Source: Arachidicoccus ginsenosidivorans
GTDB lineage: Bacteria; Bacteroidota; Bacteroidia; Chitinophagales; Chitinophagaceae
DNA length: 64,000 nt
Direction of reading: 5' to 3'
NCBI RefSeq assembly: GCF_007971385.1
Contig: NZ_CP042434.1
Location: forward strand, 4,216,001 to 4,280,000
Below the pieces are notes generated by a model that worked only from the letters and a program-made list of their open reading frames with translations, was not told the DNA's origin and made no database searches. Positions 11,017 through 20,089 of the stretch are shown here, piece after piece. The position numbers and the translations under genes were made by a program. Position 1 is the first letter of the stretch; each line of letters starts with the position of its first letter.

Positions 11017-11568
11017 TCAGCCCTTGTCAGCGTCAGCCTCTTCCTTACTGAGTAGCTCAACGGCATTTCTGCCGTCCTTTTCTTCCCAGTACACCTTTAC
11101 TTTCTGGTCATGATAGGTATCGATAGATCGGCCTATATAATTAGGTTGAATGGGCAACTGCCTGCTGAAACGCCTGTCAATCAATACACAGAGTTCGACA
11201 CTGGCCGGCCGGCCAAAGTCCAGTAAAGCGTCCAGTGCGGCGCGTATGGTGCGCCCAGTCCACAGGACATCATCGATTAGAATAACCGATTTGTTTTCAA
11301 TACTAAAATTGATATCCGTTTCATTGGCAATATGGATGGAACTGCGGATATCATCTCTGTAAAAGGTAATATCCAGTTTGCCATAATCGATCCTGCTTTT
11401 ATCTACAATTGTTTTTAAAACCTCAACGATCCGGTTACTCACAAAGATACCACGGGGCTGCAGTCCAATCAGCACCGTATTTTCCAGATCCAGGTGGTTT
11501 TCGACGATCTGATGGGCTAATCTTTGAATGGTTAGGTTGACTTGTCCGGGTGTTAAGAGTGATTTCAT
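11017..11568 (-). CDS. pyrR: PyrR-like bifunctional uracil phosphoribosyltransferase / pyrimidine regulator
   Basis: Type I phosphoribosyltransferase fold of 183 residues. The PRPP-binding loop is VILIDDVLWTGRTIRAA (about residues 94-110), with upstream LIGLQPRGIFVSNRI and downstream ELCVLIDRRFSRQLPIQPNYIG, all characteristic of PyrR rather than Upp or Hpt. In Bacillus PyrR binds pyr mRNA. In Bacteroidota the family is usually present without a recognisable pyr attenuator, and no pyr genes are nearby, so the salvage reaction (uracil + PRPP to UMP) is the safer role. It is a lone gene, convergent with the DnaJ-like gene and divergent from the FKBP gene. Confidence 0.88.
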   Translation of the reverse strand: MKSLLTPGQVNLTIQRLAHQIVENHLDLENTVLIGLQPRGIFVSNRIVEVLKTIVDKSRIDYGKLDITFYRDDIRSSIHIANETDINFSIENKSVILIDDVLWTGRTIRAALDALLDFGRPASVELCVLIDRRFSRQLPIQPNYIGRSIDTYHDQKVKVYWEEKDGRNAVELLSKEEADADKG

Positions 11569-11682
11569 GAATAATTTATTTATCGCCTTAAAGGTATTAC
11601 CAAAAAGGTACGAAATTAACAGGAATTACAAAAATACTTGAACTGAATCATTTACATTCGCGTTTTATAAATTTTAATTTTT

Positions 11683-12417
11683 ATGCGCAAGATTCTGATC
11701 ACTATTTGTTTGGGGGTAACGCTGTCAGCTGGAACCATTTATGCCCAAAATTCCAGTGCCGCTAAAAAGGCAGTGAATCCCACCACACACGTTAGCGGGA
11801 CAGCAGTGACGCCCACTTTGTCTACTTTTAATGATACCATTAGCTATGCCCTGGGGCTTAGTCTGGCAAAATTCTACCAGCAGCAAGGTGCCACGCATAT
11901 TAATGCAAAATTACTCAGTCAGGCAGTGGATGCTGTTTTCAAAAAAGACAGTGTTTTGTTTACAGACCAGGAAATAGCCGGTATTCTGATGAATGCTGAT
12001 CAGCGTTTTTCTGCAGAAAAAGCGGCAGGTGCCAAAAAAGAAGGCGCTGCATTTATGGCCAAAAATAAAACCCGTCCAGGCGTAACCACCTTGCCCGATG
12101 GTCTTCAATATGAAATTATGCGCGAAGGTACCGGAGCCGTTCCAACAGATACCAGCAACGTAAAAGTAAATTATAAAGGGATGCTACTCAGTGGTGCAGA
12201 ATTCGATAACTCTTACAAAAGAGGTGAACCGCTGGATTTAAATGTAAATCAGGTGATCAAAGGCTGGACAGAAGCCTTACAGCTGATGCACGAAGGCGCA
12301 AAATGGAAAATATATGTTCCCTCTGATCTGGCTTATGGAGACCGTGGTGCTGGTGATGCTATTCCTGCTGGCGCAACGCTTATCTTTGAAATTGAACTGC
12401 TGAAAATCAACCATTAA
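11683..12417 (+). CDS. FKBP-type peptidyl-prolyl cis-trans isomerase, exported (FkpA/Mip-like)
   Basis: Periplasmic folding enzyme that isomerises prolyl bonds. A cleavable signal peptide (MRKILITICLGVTLSAGTIYAQ, cut after AQ) is followed by the helical N-terminal dimerisation domain (YALGLSLAKFYQQQGATHINAKLLSQAVDAVF...). The C-terminal FKBP domain from about residue 140 contains VKVNYKGMLLSGAEFDNSY, VIKGWTEALQLMHEGAKWKIYVPSDLAYGDRG, IPAGATLIFEIELL. This order and the 244-residue length match FkpA/Mip. It stands alone between the divergent pyrR gene and a strong terminator hairpin. Confidence 0.92.
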   Translation: MRKILITICLGVTLSAGTIYAQNSSAAKKAVNPTTHVSGTAVTPTLSTFNDTISYALGLSLAKFYQQQGATHINAKLLSQAVDAVFKKDSVLFTDQEIAGILMNADQRFSAEKAAGAKKEGAAFMAKNKTRPGVTTLPDGLQYEIMREGTGAVPTDTSNVKVNYKGMLLSGAEFDNSYKRGEPLDLNVNQVIKGWTEALQLMHEGAKWKIYVPSDLAYGDRGAGDAIPAGATLIFEIELLKINH

Positions 12418-12501
12418 TTTGCAGCAAATGCTTTGGCTTTGGAGGGTAAAAAGCATTTCCGATTAACCTATCTCCATTTATATTATTTTAACTCGTTTTT
12501 G

Positions 12502-12557
12502 AAAAGTGAAAAGCAGCTTTGTTTATGTTCAAATAAACAAAGCTGCTTTTCACTTTT
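12502..12557. terminator. Perfect 24-bp stem-loop between convergent genes
   Basis: Arms 12502-12525 and 12534-12557 are exact reverse complements with an 8-base loop, flanked by A-runs on the left and a T-run on the right (12553-12561). It can terminate the FKBP gene on the + strand and, on the - strand, the lipoprotein gene ending at 12597. Confidence 0.8.
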
Positions 12558-12596
12558 TTTTGAAGCTTTTATTTGGATATCTATTCCCAATAAAAG

Positions 12597-13220
12597 CTAT
12601 TTATAGTAATTCTCGTCCAGATAGAAATAGCCATCGGCTTTTTTCCAGTACCAGAACTTATCGTTGTATTTGTAATAATAGCCCTTGCGTCCTTTTTTGG
12701 CCAGATTATCGGGAACAAACAACACTCTTGGAGGAATCTGCTTAAAACGATAGGCCAGATTTTTGGCCTGATCCGGTGTAAAAGCCCGGATAGATTGGTT
12801 TAGGGAATCCAGGTTATGGGATACGGTAGGTGGCAAATTAAGACTATCAATCAGCAGTTTACCTCTACTGTCTATAACGACTACTGGTTCTGCCAGGTAA
12901 TGTGCGGCTGCAGCGAGGCTATCAGCGTTGGCAGCAGCTGCATTTACGGAATCCAGATTACGCCCATAAGAGTCCGTAATGACTTTGCCCCGATCGTTAT
13001 TTGGCTGATGTATGTTTCCAAGCTTGCTGACCTGATTTGAATCAATGACGGTGGCTCTTTTTACATATTGTTCATGTCCTGGTCTTGGTCGGTCTGGCGT
13101 TACCTTGGGCGCTAATTTTTTCCCTTCGGCCGATTTAGCGGGAATATTTCTTCGGCCACAGGCCGCCAGAAGCATACAGGCTGCGCTTATAATAAGACAG
13201 GTGTAAGTCAATTTTCTCAT
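12597..13220 (-). CDS. Hypothetical lipoprotein with C-terminal WYW/YYKY-rich domain
   Basis: Unrecognised. I start it at the ATG giving MRKLTYTCLIISAACMLLAAC, a lipoprotein signal peptide (lipobox LLAAC). The frame is open 21 bases further upstream (to 13241), where it would overlap the hisS stop. A basic, proline-rich linker follows (APKVTPDRPRPGHEQY). The C-terminal ~45 residues (IPPRVLFVPDNLAKKGRKGYYYKYNDKFWYWKKADGYFYLDENYYK) are extraordinarily rich in Tyr, Trp and Lys and may form a small beta structure binding a surface or glycan. It is probably the second gene of a hisS transcript, and the strong hairpin at 12502-12557 follows. Confidence 0.6.
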   Translation of the reverse strand: MRKLTYTCLIISAACMLLAACGRRNIPAKSAEGKKLAPKVTPDRPRPGHEQYVKRATVIDSNQVSKLGNIHQPNNDRGKVITDSYGRNLDSVNAAAANADSLAAAAHYLAEPVVVIDSRGKLLIDSLNLPPTVSHNLDSLNQSIRAFTPDQAKNLAYRFKQIPPRVLFVPDNLAKKGRKGYYYKYNDKFWYWKKADGYFYLDENYYK

Positions 13221-13237
13221 GATATCTGTTTTTATGG

Positions 13238-14623
13238 TCACTTGCCTTGTCTTTGGGTGTGTAGCGCCTCGGCTATCAGGAGGGTATCCTGACTATCCAT
13301 GCGCTCTTGCCAACCGCTAGGCAGGTGTTTAATCGTTATTTTCTTTTCATTAATTTCTTCTGAGCCAACAATGGCGACATAAGGGATGCCTTTTTTCTCG
13401 GCGTATTTAAACTGTTTGTCAAATTTGACGCTTTCGTGATAGACTTCTGTACGGATGCCTGCCTGCCTTAACCCTTGAATCAAGGGGTAGGCTCCTTTGA
13501 TTTCGCTGTCACCCAGGTTAAAGAATAAGACTTCAGTGCCTGGACTAAGTTTACCCTCGAACAGGTTTAATTCTTCCATGACGTCGTAAATGCGGTCGAT
13601 GCCAAAACTAATGCCTACGCCCGGGATATCCTTCACCCCAAATAAACCGGTCAGGTCATCATATCTGCCTCCACCTCCGATACTGCCCATTTTGACTGTA
13701 CTGGCTTTTATCTCAAAAATGGTTCCAGTATAATAATTCAGGCCTCGGGCCAGCGTGAAATCCAGCTCGAGCGACTGAACGCTCCCCTTGGTAAAGTCCA
13801 GTAAATAGCGGAGTTCAGCTATTCCTTTAAGGGCCTGGGTGCTGGTGGATAATAATTTTTCTATTTGCAGGAGTTTATCTTCATTACTACCTTCTATTTG
13901 CAAATATTGCTCAATTGTCTGGATCTGGGTGGCGCTTAGACCACGCGTCGTTAATTCTTCTTTTACCTTTTCCAGACCTATTTTATCCAGTTTATCAATG
14001 GCAACGGTAATATCTGTTAACTGCTCCAGACCTCCGCATACTTCTGCCAGGCCAGCCAGTATTTTGCGGTTGTTGATTTTGATGGAAACCCCAATCTGCA
14101 GCTGTTGGAATGCCTGGTCATAAATATGAATCAACTCAACTTCATTGAGCAAAGAGCTGCTGCCTACTACATCGCAATCACACTGATAGAATTCCCTATA
14201 ACGACCTCTTTGTGGCCGGTCTGCCCGCCAGACAGGCTGAATCTGATAGCGTTTGAAGGGAAATGTCAGGCTGCCGTGGTTCATGGCTACATAACGCGCA
14301 AAAGGAATGGTCAGATCATAGCGAAGTGCTCTTTCTGTTAATTGTTTATTCCATTTTCCTTCCAGTACGTCTTCCAGCGCCTGTCTGGTTTTTTCTTCTT
14401 TATTTGGGTTATCCAGTCCGTTATTCAGGATTTTAAAAATCAACTTGTCTCCTTCCTGACCATATTTACCCATGAGTGTGTCAATATTCTCCATGGCAGG
14501 TGTTTCCAGTGGCTGGAAGCCATAACGTTCAAAGATTTGCCGGATGGTATCAAATATATATTGTCTTTTGCGCACCACTTCGTGTGAAAAGTCACGGGTG
14601 CCTTGTGGCAAAGATGGTTTCAT
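13238..14623 (-). CDS. hisS: Histidyl-tRNA synthetase
   Basis: Class II aminoacyl-tRNA synthetase charging tRNA-His. Visible are the N-terminal PSLPQGTRDFSHE, motif 1 region IRQIFERYGFQPLETPAMEN, motif 2 FKRYQIQPVWRADRPQRGRYREFYQCD, the histidine-specific ARGLNYYTGTIFEI and GGGRYDDLTGLFG, and motif 3 GVGISFGIDRIYDVM. A C-terminal anticodon-binding domain (about residues 365-455) follows. The 461 residues are slightly longer than E. coli HisRS (424). It is followed by a hypothetical lipoprotein with almost no gap and preceded 38 bases upstream by the phosphatase gene on the same strand. Confidence 0.97.
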   Translation of the reverse strand: MKPSLPQGTRDFSHEVVRKRQYIFDTIRQIFERYGFQPLETPAMENIDTLMGKYGQEGDKLIFKILNNGLDNPNKEEKTRQALEDVLEGKWNKQLTERALRYDLTIPFARYVAMNHGSLTFPFKRYQIQPVWRADRPQRGRYREFYQCDCDVVGSSSLLNEVELIHIYDQAFQQLQIGVSIKINNRKILAGLAEVCGGLEQLTDITVAIDKLDKIGLEKVKEELTTRGLSATQIQTIEQYLQIEGSNEDKLLQIEKLLSTSTQALKGIAELRYLLDFTKGSVQSLELDFTLARGLNYYTGTIFEIKASTVKMGSIGGGGRYDDLTGLFGVKDIPGVGISFGIDRIYDVMEELNLFEGKLSPGTEVLFFNLGDSEIKGAYPLIQGLRQAGIRTEVYHESVKFDKQFKYAEKKGIPYVAIVGSEEINEKKITIKHLPSGWQERMDSQDTLLIAEALHTQRQGK

Positions 14624-14660
14624 GTAATTTGAATAATAATTGCGAAAAATATTGTCTGGT

Positions 14661-15128
14661 TTATGCTTGGGTGTTTAGTTGTTGGATCAGCTGTTCACAG
14701 GCATCCAATAATAGCTGGTAAACATGTTCAAAAGCCTTATCTGTATCTTCATACCAAGGATCTGGAACAGCTTTGTTTTTACCCGGTGTGACCGCGTTCA
14801 AAATTAGGTCAACTTTATCCTGGTTCCAAAGTTTGCCGGCAATTCTTTTTACATCCTGGTAATTTTGGCTGTCCATTACATAAATATGATCAAATTCGGT
14901 CATATCCTCTGCCGTAAAGGGTCTGGAACGTTGCACAGATAAATCGATCCCATGATTTCTGGCAATTTTAATGGACCGGCGATGCGGCGGTTCACCTTCA
15001 TGCCAATTGCTGGTACCAGCGCTATCAACCTTCCAGTCAAGTTGGTATTTATCTACCAACGATTGCATGACACCTTCTGCTAATGGGCTTCTGCAGATAT
15101 TGCCCAAACAAACCATTAAAATCTTCAT
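14661..15128 (-). CDS. Low-molecular-weight protein-tyrosine phosphatase
   Basis: Cytoplasmic phosphatase of about 155 residues. The P-loop CLGNICRS (C7 to R13 counting from the chosen start) is the CX5R signature directly after MKILMV. The general-acid loop is VPDPWYEDT near residue 120. I start at the ATG giving MKILMVC. A start 9 bases upstream (TTG) would lie inside the TATATTTG promoter box at 15135-15142. Bacterial homologues often act on tyrosine kinases of exopolysaccharide export, but no such kinase is nearby, so the substrate is open. It is followed by hisS. Confidence 0.9.
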   Translation of the reverse strand: MKILMVCLGNICRSPLAEGVMQSLVDKYQLDWKVDSAGTSNWHEGEPPHRRSIKIARNHGIDLSVQRSRPFTAEDMTEFDHIYVMDSQNYQDVKRIAGKLWNQDKVDLILNAVTPGKNKAVPDPWYEDTDKAFEHVYQLLLDACEQLIQQLNTQA

Positions 15129-15134
15129 AGGCCG

Positions 15135-15142
15135 CAAATATA
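15135..15142 (-). promoter_or_regulatory. -7 box (TATATTTG) of the low-Mr phosphatase gene
   Basis: On the - strand TATATTTG fits TAnnTTTG and ends 6 bases before the ATG at 15128, implying a very short or absent 5' leader. No clear -33 element is seen at the expected distance. Confidence 0.4.
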
Positions 15143-15331
15143 ATATTTTGTCTACAAGTGCTAACGGCTCTTCCGGAAAAGCGGTTCCGGCAGGTAAAAG
15201 AATAACAAATTTTGTCCCTTAAATGTTAATGGTATGTTTAAGTATTCTTTTTTCAAGGAAAATAATTTTTACTATTATATTAACAGGTAATTAAATATAT
15301 AGTAAAATAAAATAAATGTTTTAATATAAGG

Positions 15332-15371
15332 TACTATGTAATGCATAGTATTGTAATTCTGCCTTATCTTT
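15332..15371 (+). promoter_or_regulatory. padR promoter with palindromic operator
   Basis: A perfect palindrome TACTATG-taatg-CATAGTA (15332-15350) lies just upstream of a -7 box TATCTTTG (15364-15371), about where the -33 region should be. PadR repressors bind AT-rich dyads of this sort in their own promoters, so autorepression of the padR-pspC pair is likely. The gap 15138-15402 contains nothing else recognisable. Confidence 0.55.
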
Positions 15372-15402
15372 GTCTTGTCACAACGCAAATAAAATTTTCA
15401 AT

Positions 15403-15735
15403 ATGGATATTCAGAATACACAGAGTCAGATGCGCAAGGGCATATTGGAATTTTGCATTTTATCAATTATCAAACAGGCGGAGGCTTATCCCAGTGATAT
15501 CGCCGCCAGTATGAAAGAGGCCAATCTGCAGATACTGGAAGGAACTTTGTATCCACTATTAACCAGACTTAAAAATGCAAATCTATTAACCTACCGCTGG
15601 GTGGAAAGTGTATCGGGGCCGCCCCGTAAATATTTTTCCCTGACCCCCGAAGGCTTGGATTTTTTAAGAGAATTAGAAACGACCTGGAAAGAACTTTCTT
15701 TTGCCGTCAATCAAATAACGCATAATAATTTTTAG
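15403..15735 (+). CDS. PadR-family transcriptional repressor
   Basis: Winged-helix regulator of 110 residues from the ATG at 15403 (MDIQNTQSQMRKGILEFCIL); the open frame extends to a TTG at 15370 but that lies in the promoter. PadR hallmarks: MRKGILEFCILSIIKQAEAYPSDI (helices 1-2), LQILEGTLYPLLTRLKNANLLTYRW (recognition helix), GPPRKYFSLTPEG (wing). It lacks a long C-terminal domain, so it is the short PadR-s2 type. It lies 19 bases before a PspC gene, a pairing common in Bacteroidota, where PadR controls an envelope-stress module. A palindromic site sits in its promoter. Confidence 0.9.
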   Translation: MDIQNTQSQMRKGILEFCILSIIKQAEAYPSDIAASMKEANLQILEGTLYPLLTRLKNANLLTYRWVESVSGPPRKYFSLTPEGLDFLRELETTWKELSFAVNQITHNNF

Positions 15736-15754
15736 AAATATTAAAAATCAGGAA

Positions 15755-17956
15755 ATGAAAAAAGTCATTAATATAAATTTTCAAGGTCGGGTGGTCATGA
15801 TCGAGGAAGTGGCTTATGATCAGCTCAAAGACTATATAGAAAGCCTTCGGCTACATTTCGCTGAAGAAGAAGGCCATGAAGAAATCATCAATGATATCGA
15901 AAGCCGGATTTCTGAGCTTTTTGAAGACGTCATTAAAAAAGGTAAGCCTTGCGTCACTGAGGATGACTTGCAGGCCATCATTGACTCCATCGGTCGTCCC
16001 AGTGATTTTGAGCAGGCTGATCTGGCAGATGCCGGCATAAGCGGTTCCCCGCATACGCATCAAGAGCGCGCACATACTAGTTCAGAGAAAAATGAGGGTG
16101 AAAGTAGTAAGGCCTCTGCTGACAGCGGTCGCCCCAGACATTTATTCAGAGATGAAAACAATAAGAAAATCGGCGGGGTCTGCTCTGGTATCGCCAATTT
16201 TTTTGGCATCGATCCCACGATTGTAAGGCTGATTGCACTTGTGCTGCTTTTTGTATATGGCACAGGATTATTGGCCTATATCATTCTTTGGATCTGCGTA
16301 CCCAGTTCCGCTGTTCAGGTCATTGGCAGCTCTCAAAGAAAGTTGTTTAGGGATATCTCCAATAAGACGATTGGCGGTGTCTGTGCCGGTCTGGCCAATT
16401 ATTTTGACGTTAGTATTGGTGTTACCAAAGCAGTATTTGTGATTGGGGCTTTAATTAGTTTCCCACTTACTGTCTTTGGCAATATTCACTTTGGAGGATT
16501 TTTCTTCCCAGGCATCAACTCTTTTTTTATTTCCCTGTATATTATTTTATGGATTGTCGTACCACCGGCGGTGACCGCCTCCGACCGGCTCTCCATGAAA
16601 GGTGAGGCCGTGGATTTGAATAATATCAAATCTTCCGTTCAGGAAGATTTGCAGGATGGTAAAAAAAAAACAATGAACCAGCATGGACCTGTTGAACCAG
16701 TTATGGTAACACCGCCCAGACGCTCGGGTCTGGGGGATATTATCGTGCTGCTATGTAAGATATTTGGCTATTTTATCCTGGGGGTAATCCTGATCTCCAT
16801 TGTAGGAGCTTTGGTAACACTGGGCATTGCGATCTTTGGATTCTCGCCTTTAAAAGACTATTTTATTGGTGGTAGCGCACAAAATATCTACGGATGGCTG
16901 TCGGTCATCTTGCTTGTCTGGATGCCTGTTTTGGCTATTATTATCTGGATTATTCGTAGGTTGACCAAAGCTAAAACAAACATAGGGTTAAGAATTGGCT
17001 TTATAGTGCTGCTCATTATCGGGTTAATTGCCGGTGGCTTATTTGTAAATTCGGTTTATCAGGATTTTAAATACGTAAGTAATCCAGTGGTCACTCCTAT
17101 TGCACTGACGAATGGCAAAGTAGATAAATTAACCATTGATTTAAACAGGGAACCTGCTTTTAGCCGTTATCAGAGAAGGTGGTCTATGTTTGGTTCAGCC
17201 ATTCATTTTTTAGGAGATTCCGCCAGAATAAATAATACCAGACTTATCCTTCAACCAACAACAGCTGATAGCTTTACGGTATCAGTGGTGAAATTCTCTA
17301 ATGGTAGCTCCATCCAAGACGCTGACAATAGAGCAGCACAGATTGTAACGGGACAGATTGTAGAGCAGGCAGGTAACCTTTTAGTGCCTTGTGCCATTAC
17401 CATTGACAAACAGAATAAATTTCGTAATCAATATGTATTGGTTACCATTGGCATCCCCGTCGGAAAAAAGATTGAGGTACATGCCAATCGCCGCTGGTCC
17501 AATCAGTTTTATGTGCGTTTCTGGGGTGATGACTGGAATGATCTGGATATAGATGATTTTAATGACCTGAATAACCTGGAAGATTTAAATAATTTAGGAC
17601 GCTTTGACAGGCTTCATTCTTCTCTGTCCTGGGATTTGGACCGGGAATATATCATGACTAAAAACGGCTTGGAACCCACCGAGCCAGATCTGGATACCCG
17701 TAAGGAAAGAATAGAATCTTCTGAGCAAATTATCGAAAGAGAACAAAATAAAATCAAGCAAGAAAAAGAAAAGTTGCGTGAAAGCTTAAAAGAACAGCAA
17801 GATGAGATTCAAAACAAAATTGATCAACAGCAAAAAGAACTCAAAGAAAAGGCTGAGAAGCTTAAAAATGTATTACCGGAGGACTCTTTATCCATTGCCG
17901 CACTTGGTCCAACATCCGTATTTTGGATCGGTATAACGCTGTTGCGCCTTTCCTGA
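15755..17956 (+). CDS. PspC-domain envelope-stress protein with two PspC domains
   Basis: Inner-membrane protein of 733 residues co-transcribed with padR. Residues 1-95 resemble the HAAS helical domain that often accompanies PadR (EEIINDIESRISELFEDVI, DDLQAIIDSIGRPSDF). Two PspC domains follow, about residues 128-188 (RHLFRDENNKKIGGVCSGIANFFGID) and 193-275 (RKLFRDISNKTIGGVCAGLANYF), each with hydrophobic helices. Three further transmembrane helices span about 330-440. A long periplasmic part (residues 445-620) follows, then a Glu/Lys/Gln-rich coiled coil (about 645-710). The final residues VFWIGITLLRLS are unusual, and a late frameshift cannot be excluded. The role is inferred from PspC: sensing membrane stress. 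Confidence 0.85.
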   Translation: MKKVININFQGRVVMIEEVAYDQLKDYIESLRLHFAEEEGHEEIINDIESRISELFEDVIKKGKPCVTEDDLQAIIDSIGRPSDFEQADLADAGISGSPHTHQERAHTSSEKNEGESSKASADSGRPRHLFRDENNKKIGGVCSGIANFFGIDPTIVRLIALVLLFVYGTGLLAYIILWICVPSSAVQVIGSSQRKLFRDISNKTIGGVCAGLANYFDVSIGVTKAVFVIGALISFPLTVFGNIHFGGFFFPGINSFFISLYIILWIVVPPAVTASDRLSMKGEAVDLNNIKSSVQEDLQDGKKKTMNQHGPVEPVMVTPPRRSGLGDIIVLLCKIFGYFILGVILISIVGALVTLGIAIFGFSPLKDYFIGGSAQNIYGWLSVILLVWMPVLAIIIWIIRRLTKAKTNIGLRIGFIVLLIIGLIAGGLFVNSVYQDFKYVSNPVVTPIALTNGKVDKLTIDLNREPAFSRYQRRWSMFGSAIHFLGDSARINNTRLILQPTTADSFTVSVVKFSNGSSIQDADNRAAQIVTGQIVEQAGNLLVPCAITIDKQNKFRNQYVLVTIGIPVGKKIEVHANRRWSNQFYVRFWGDDWNDLDIDDFNDLNNLEDLNNLGRFDRLHSSLSWDLDREYIMTKNGLEPTEPDLDTRKERIESSEQIIEREQNKIKQEKEKLRESLKEQQDEIQNKIDQQQKELKEKAEKLKNVLPEDSLSIAALGPTSVFWIGITLLRLS

Positions 17957-17976
17957 TGGGTGCGACTAGTTAAAAA

Positions 17977-18008
17977 ACAGCCTGGACAACGTTCGTTGTT
18001 CAGGCTGT
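17977..18008. terminator. Stem-loop between convergent pspC and hisB
   Basis: Arms ACAGCCTGGACAAC (17977-17990) and GTTGTTCAGGCTGT (17995-18008) pair over 14 positions with one G-U, loop GTTC, preceded by an A-run (17972-17977). On the - strand it ends the his operon 22 bases after the hisB stop, which means no further his genes follow in this operon. Confidence 0.65.
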
Positions 18009-18029
18009 ACTATTATATTAAGCGATGAT

Positions 18030-19166
18030 TTATAGGACTCCTTTTGTGCTAGGCAGGGCATCACTTAATGGATCCTTTTTGACGGCCATTTTAATCGCCT
18101 TGGCAAATGCCTTGAAAATCGCCTCGATCTTATGATGCTCATTATCACCTTGACAGCTGATCGATAGATTGCATTTGGCGCTGTCACTAAATGATTTAAA
18201 GAAATGATAGAACATTTCTGTAGGCATATCCCCTACTTTTTCTCTTTTGAATTTAGCGTCCCAGGTAATCCAGCTTCGACCGCCAAAATCAATCAAAACT
18301 TTTGCCTCACTGTCATCCATGGGAAGGGCAAATCCGTAGCGTTCCATCCCCCTTTTATCGGTGAGCAGTTTATTAAACACTTCTCCTAGTGCAATGCCGG
18401 TATCTTCAATGGTGTGGTGCTCATCTATATGCAAATCTCCATCCACCTTGACCTTTAAATCAATATTGCCATGACGGGCAATCTGATCCAGCATATGATC
18501 AAAAAAGCCGAGGCCGGTGTCTATTTGTGCACTGCCTTTTCCGTCTATATTGATGTCAATATAGATTTTTGTTTCGTTAGTGATTCTTTCATGATGTGCC
18601 TCTCTGGTTTTTAATTTTAAAAACCGGTAGATTTCCTCCCAGGAGGTCGTATCAAGCGCGGTTGCGGCCTTTAAGGCGTCGCCATTACTGATTTCATCTG
18701 CACCCAGCAACTGATCATTATTGAGCCAAATAGCCTTACAACCCAGATTTTTTGCTAGTTGTACATCTGTAATCCTATCGCCGATCACAAAGGAATTTGT
18801 GAGGTCATATTCTGGATTATTAATATACTTTGTCAAAAGTGCGGTGCCCGGCTTTCTGGTGGGTTTGCCTTCTGCAGCAAAGGTTCTGTCAATGATTATA
18901 TCCGAAAAGACAATTTTTTCCCCTTTTAAAGTGTCAATGATAAAGTTTTGTACCGGGTGAAAATCCTTTTCTGGAAAGCTGTCGGTCCCCAGTCCGTCCT
19001 GGTTGGAGACCATTACAAGTTCAAAATCCAACTCCCTGGCAATACGCCCCAGGTAGGTAAATACTTCAGGATAGAAGATCAGTTTTTCAAAACTGTCTAT
19101 CTGGTAGGTGGGCGGTACTTCCTGAATAATCGTACCGTCCCGATCGATGAATAATACTGATTTCAT
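18030..19166 (-). CDS. hisB: Bifunctional histidinol-phosphatase / imidazoleglycerol-phosphate dehydratase
   Basis: Catalyses two steps of histidine synthesis. The N-terminal HAD phosphatase (residues 1-165) has the DxD motif in FIDRDGT (D8, D10), SNQDGLG and [17 protein letters not shown]. The C-terminal dehydratase (about 190-378) has [47 protein letters not shown], and [20 protein letters not shown], with the paired metal-binding histidines. The fused form is as in enterics and many Bacteroidota. It is last in the his operon, and its start lies only 5 bases after the stop of the receiver-nuclease gene, so translation may be coupled to an unrelated gene. Confidence 0.97.
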   Translation of the reverse strand: MKSVLFIDRDGTIIQEVPPTYQIDSFEKLIFYPEVFTYLGRIARELDFELVMVSNQDGLGTDSFPEKDFHPVQNFIIDTLKGEKIVFSDIIIDRTFAAEGKPTRKPGTALLTKYINNPEYDLTNSFVIGDRITDVQLAKNLGCKAIWLNNDQLLGADEISNGDALKAATALDTTSWEEIYRFLKLKTREAHHERITNETKIYIDINIDGKGSAQIDTGLGFFDHMLDQIARHGNIDLKVKVDGDLHIDEHHTIEDTGIALGEVFNKLLTDKRGMERYGFALPMDDSEAKVLIDFGGRSWITWDAKFKREKVGDMPTEMFYHFFKSFSDSAKCNLSISCQGDNEHHKIEAIFKAFAKAIKMAVKKDPLSDALPSTKGVL

Positions 19167-19171
19167 GGTAA

Positions 19172-20080
19172 TTAATTGTCCTTGACTTGTTGGTCAATCA
19201 GATTTTTAAATGTGCTTAATTTATTTTCTGCTTTTATAAGCTTTTCCAATTCAGGATTTGATAAGAATAAAATCTTTCTTGTGTCACCTGATTCTCTTAT
19301 AGCTTCTGTATAGGTATTTTTGGTTATGTAACCTGTAGTTGCGATAATTCCTAATTCCGCTAACCCATTTGTGTTTTTTAGTTTATTTTGAAAGATGATG
19401 AAATCATTTTTATTTATTTTTTCAATAGGTTTGTTTTTGCACTCTACAAGAATATATTTACCAAATTTACTTATAAAATTATCATTTATATCATTTCTAA
19501 TGATTAAATCGACTTCGTTTAATGAATGATCTTTTACTCTTTTGAGCACTTGGTTGAAGCCTATAGATTGGAACATTAAACTCATGAAATGCTCAAATTT
19601 CTCTCCTTTTTTATAAATGTCAATTTCGTTTTTTGCTTCTGAATAATATTGTAACAAAGCATTGTTTATTTCAGAAGGGTCCTCCTCAATTTTTAAATAA
19701 TAATTATTTATTGTTTCTTTAAGTTTTGGGAGCCAAATATTAAAACTGTCTTTGTCCTGTATATCGACAACTTTTCCTGTTAACAGTAAATCTTTTAGCC
19801 TTAAAAAATATTCATCTTTAAAGGCTGAGATGATTAAAACATGGGCAAAAGGATTTACTTCAAATATTCTCTCTGCAAGTTTTATCCCATCAATGGAAAA
19901 TGTATCCATTCTGATGTCAATGATGGCTAATGAATAAAATCTATTTTCTATAGCGTCTAAAATATCCGGTTCTTTATAATAAAATTCAAAAGAGCAATCA
20001 GGTAATAACTTCGATAATCCTTTTGCTAGGCCCTCAGATTGTTCTTTTATATCATCAATTATTATTACGTTTTTCCTCAT
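19172..20080 (-). CDS. Response-regulator receiver domain fused to a PD-(D/E)XK restriction-like nuclease
   Basis: Unusual fusion of 302 residues. Residues 1-125 form a receiver domain: acidic pocket D9-D10 (IIIDD), phosphoacceptor D55 (AIIDIRM), S85 (LIISAF) and a lysine at 110 (DIQDKDSF). After a helical linker (125-155), residues 158-260 form an Mrr-like endonuclease core: E163 ([13 protein letters not shown]), D191 ([10 protein letters not shown]), then E213-C-K215 (ILVECKNK), giving the E...D...ExK pattern, and [15 protein letters not shown]. Phosphorylation by the kinase encoded 9 bases upstream (20090-20830) presumably controls nuclease activity. No DNA-binding output domain of a transcription factor is present. 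Codon use is visibly AT-richer than the his genes around it, suggesting horizontal insertion. The domain calls come from motifs and are not confirmed by search. Confidence 0.8.
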   Translation of the reverse strand: MRKNVIIIDDIKEQSEGLAKGLSKLLPDCSFEFYYKEPDILDAIENRFYSLAIIDIRMDTFSIDGIKLAERIFEVNPFAHVLIISAFKDEYFLRLKDLLLTGKVVDIQDKDSFNIWLPKLKETINNYYLKIEEDPSEINNALLQYYSEAKNEIDIYKKGEKFEHFMSLMFQSIGFNQVLKRVKDHSLNEVDLIIRNDINDNFISKFGKYILVECKNKPIEKINKNDFIIFQNKLKNTNGLAELGIIATTGYITKNTYTEAIRESGDTRKILFLSNPELEKLIKAENKLSTFKNLIDQQVKDN

Positions 20081-20089
20081 TATTAAAAA

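Noticed and set aside
17920..17956. Frameshift at the end of the PspC gene
   Set aside because: The last residues look atypical and another frame runs on for a dozen codons, but neither reading matches a conserved end I know, so there is not enough to claim it.
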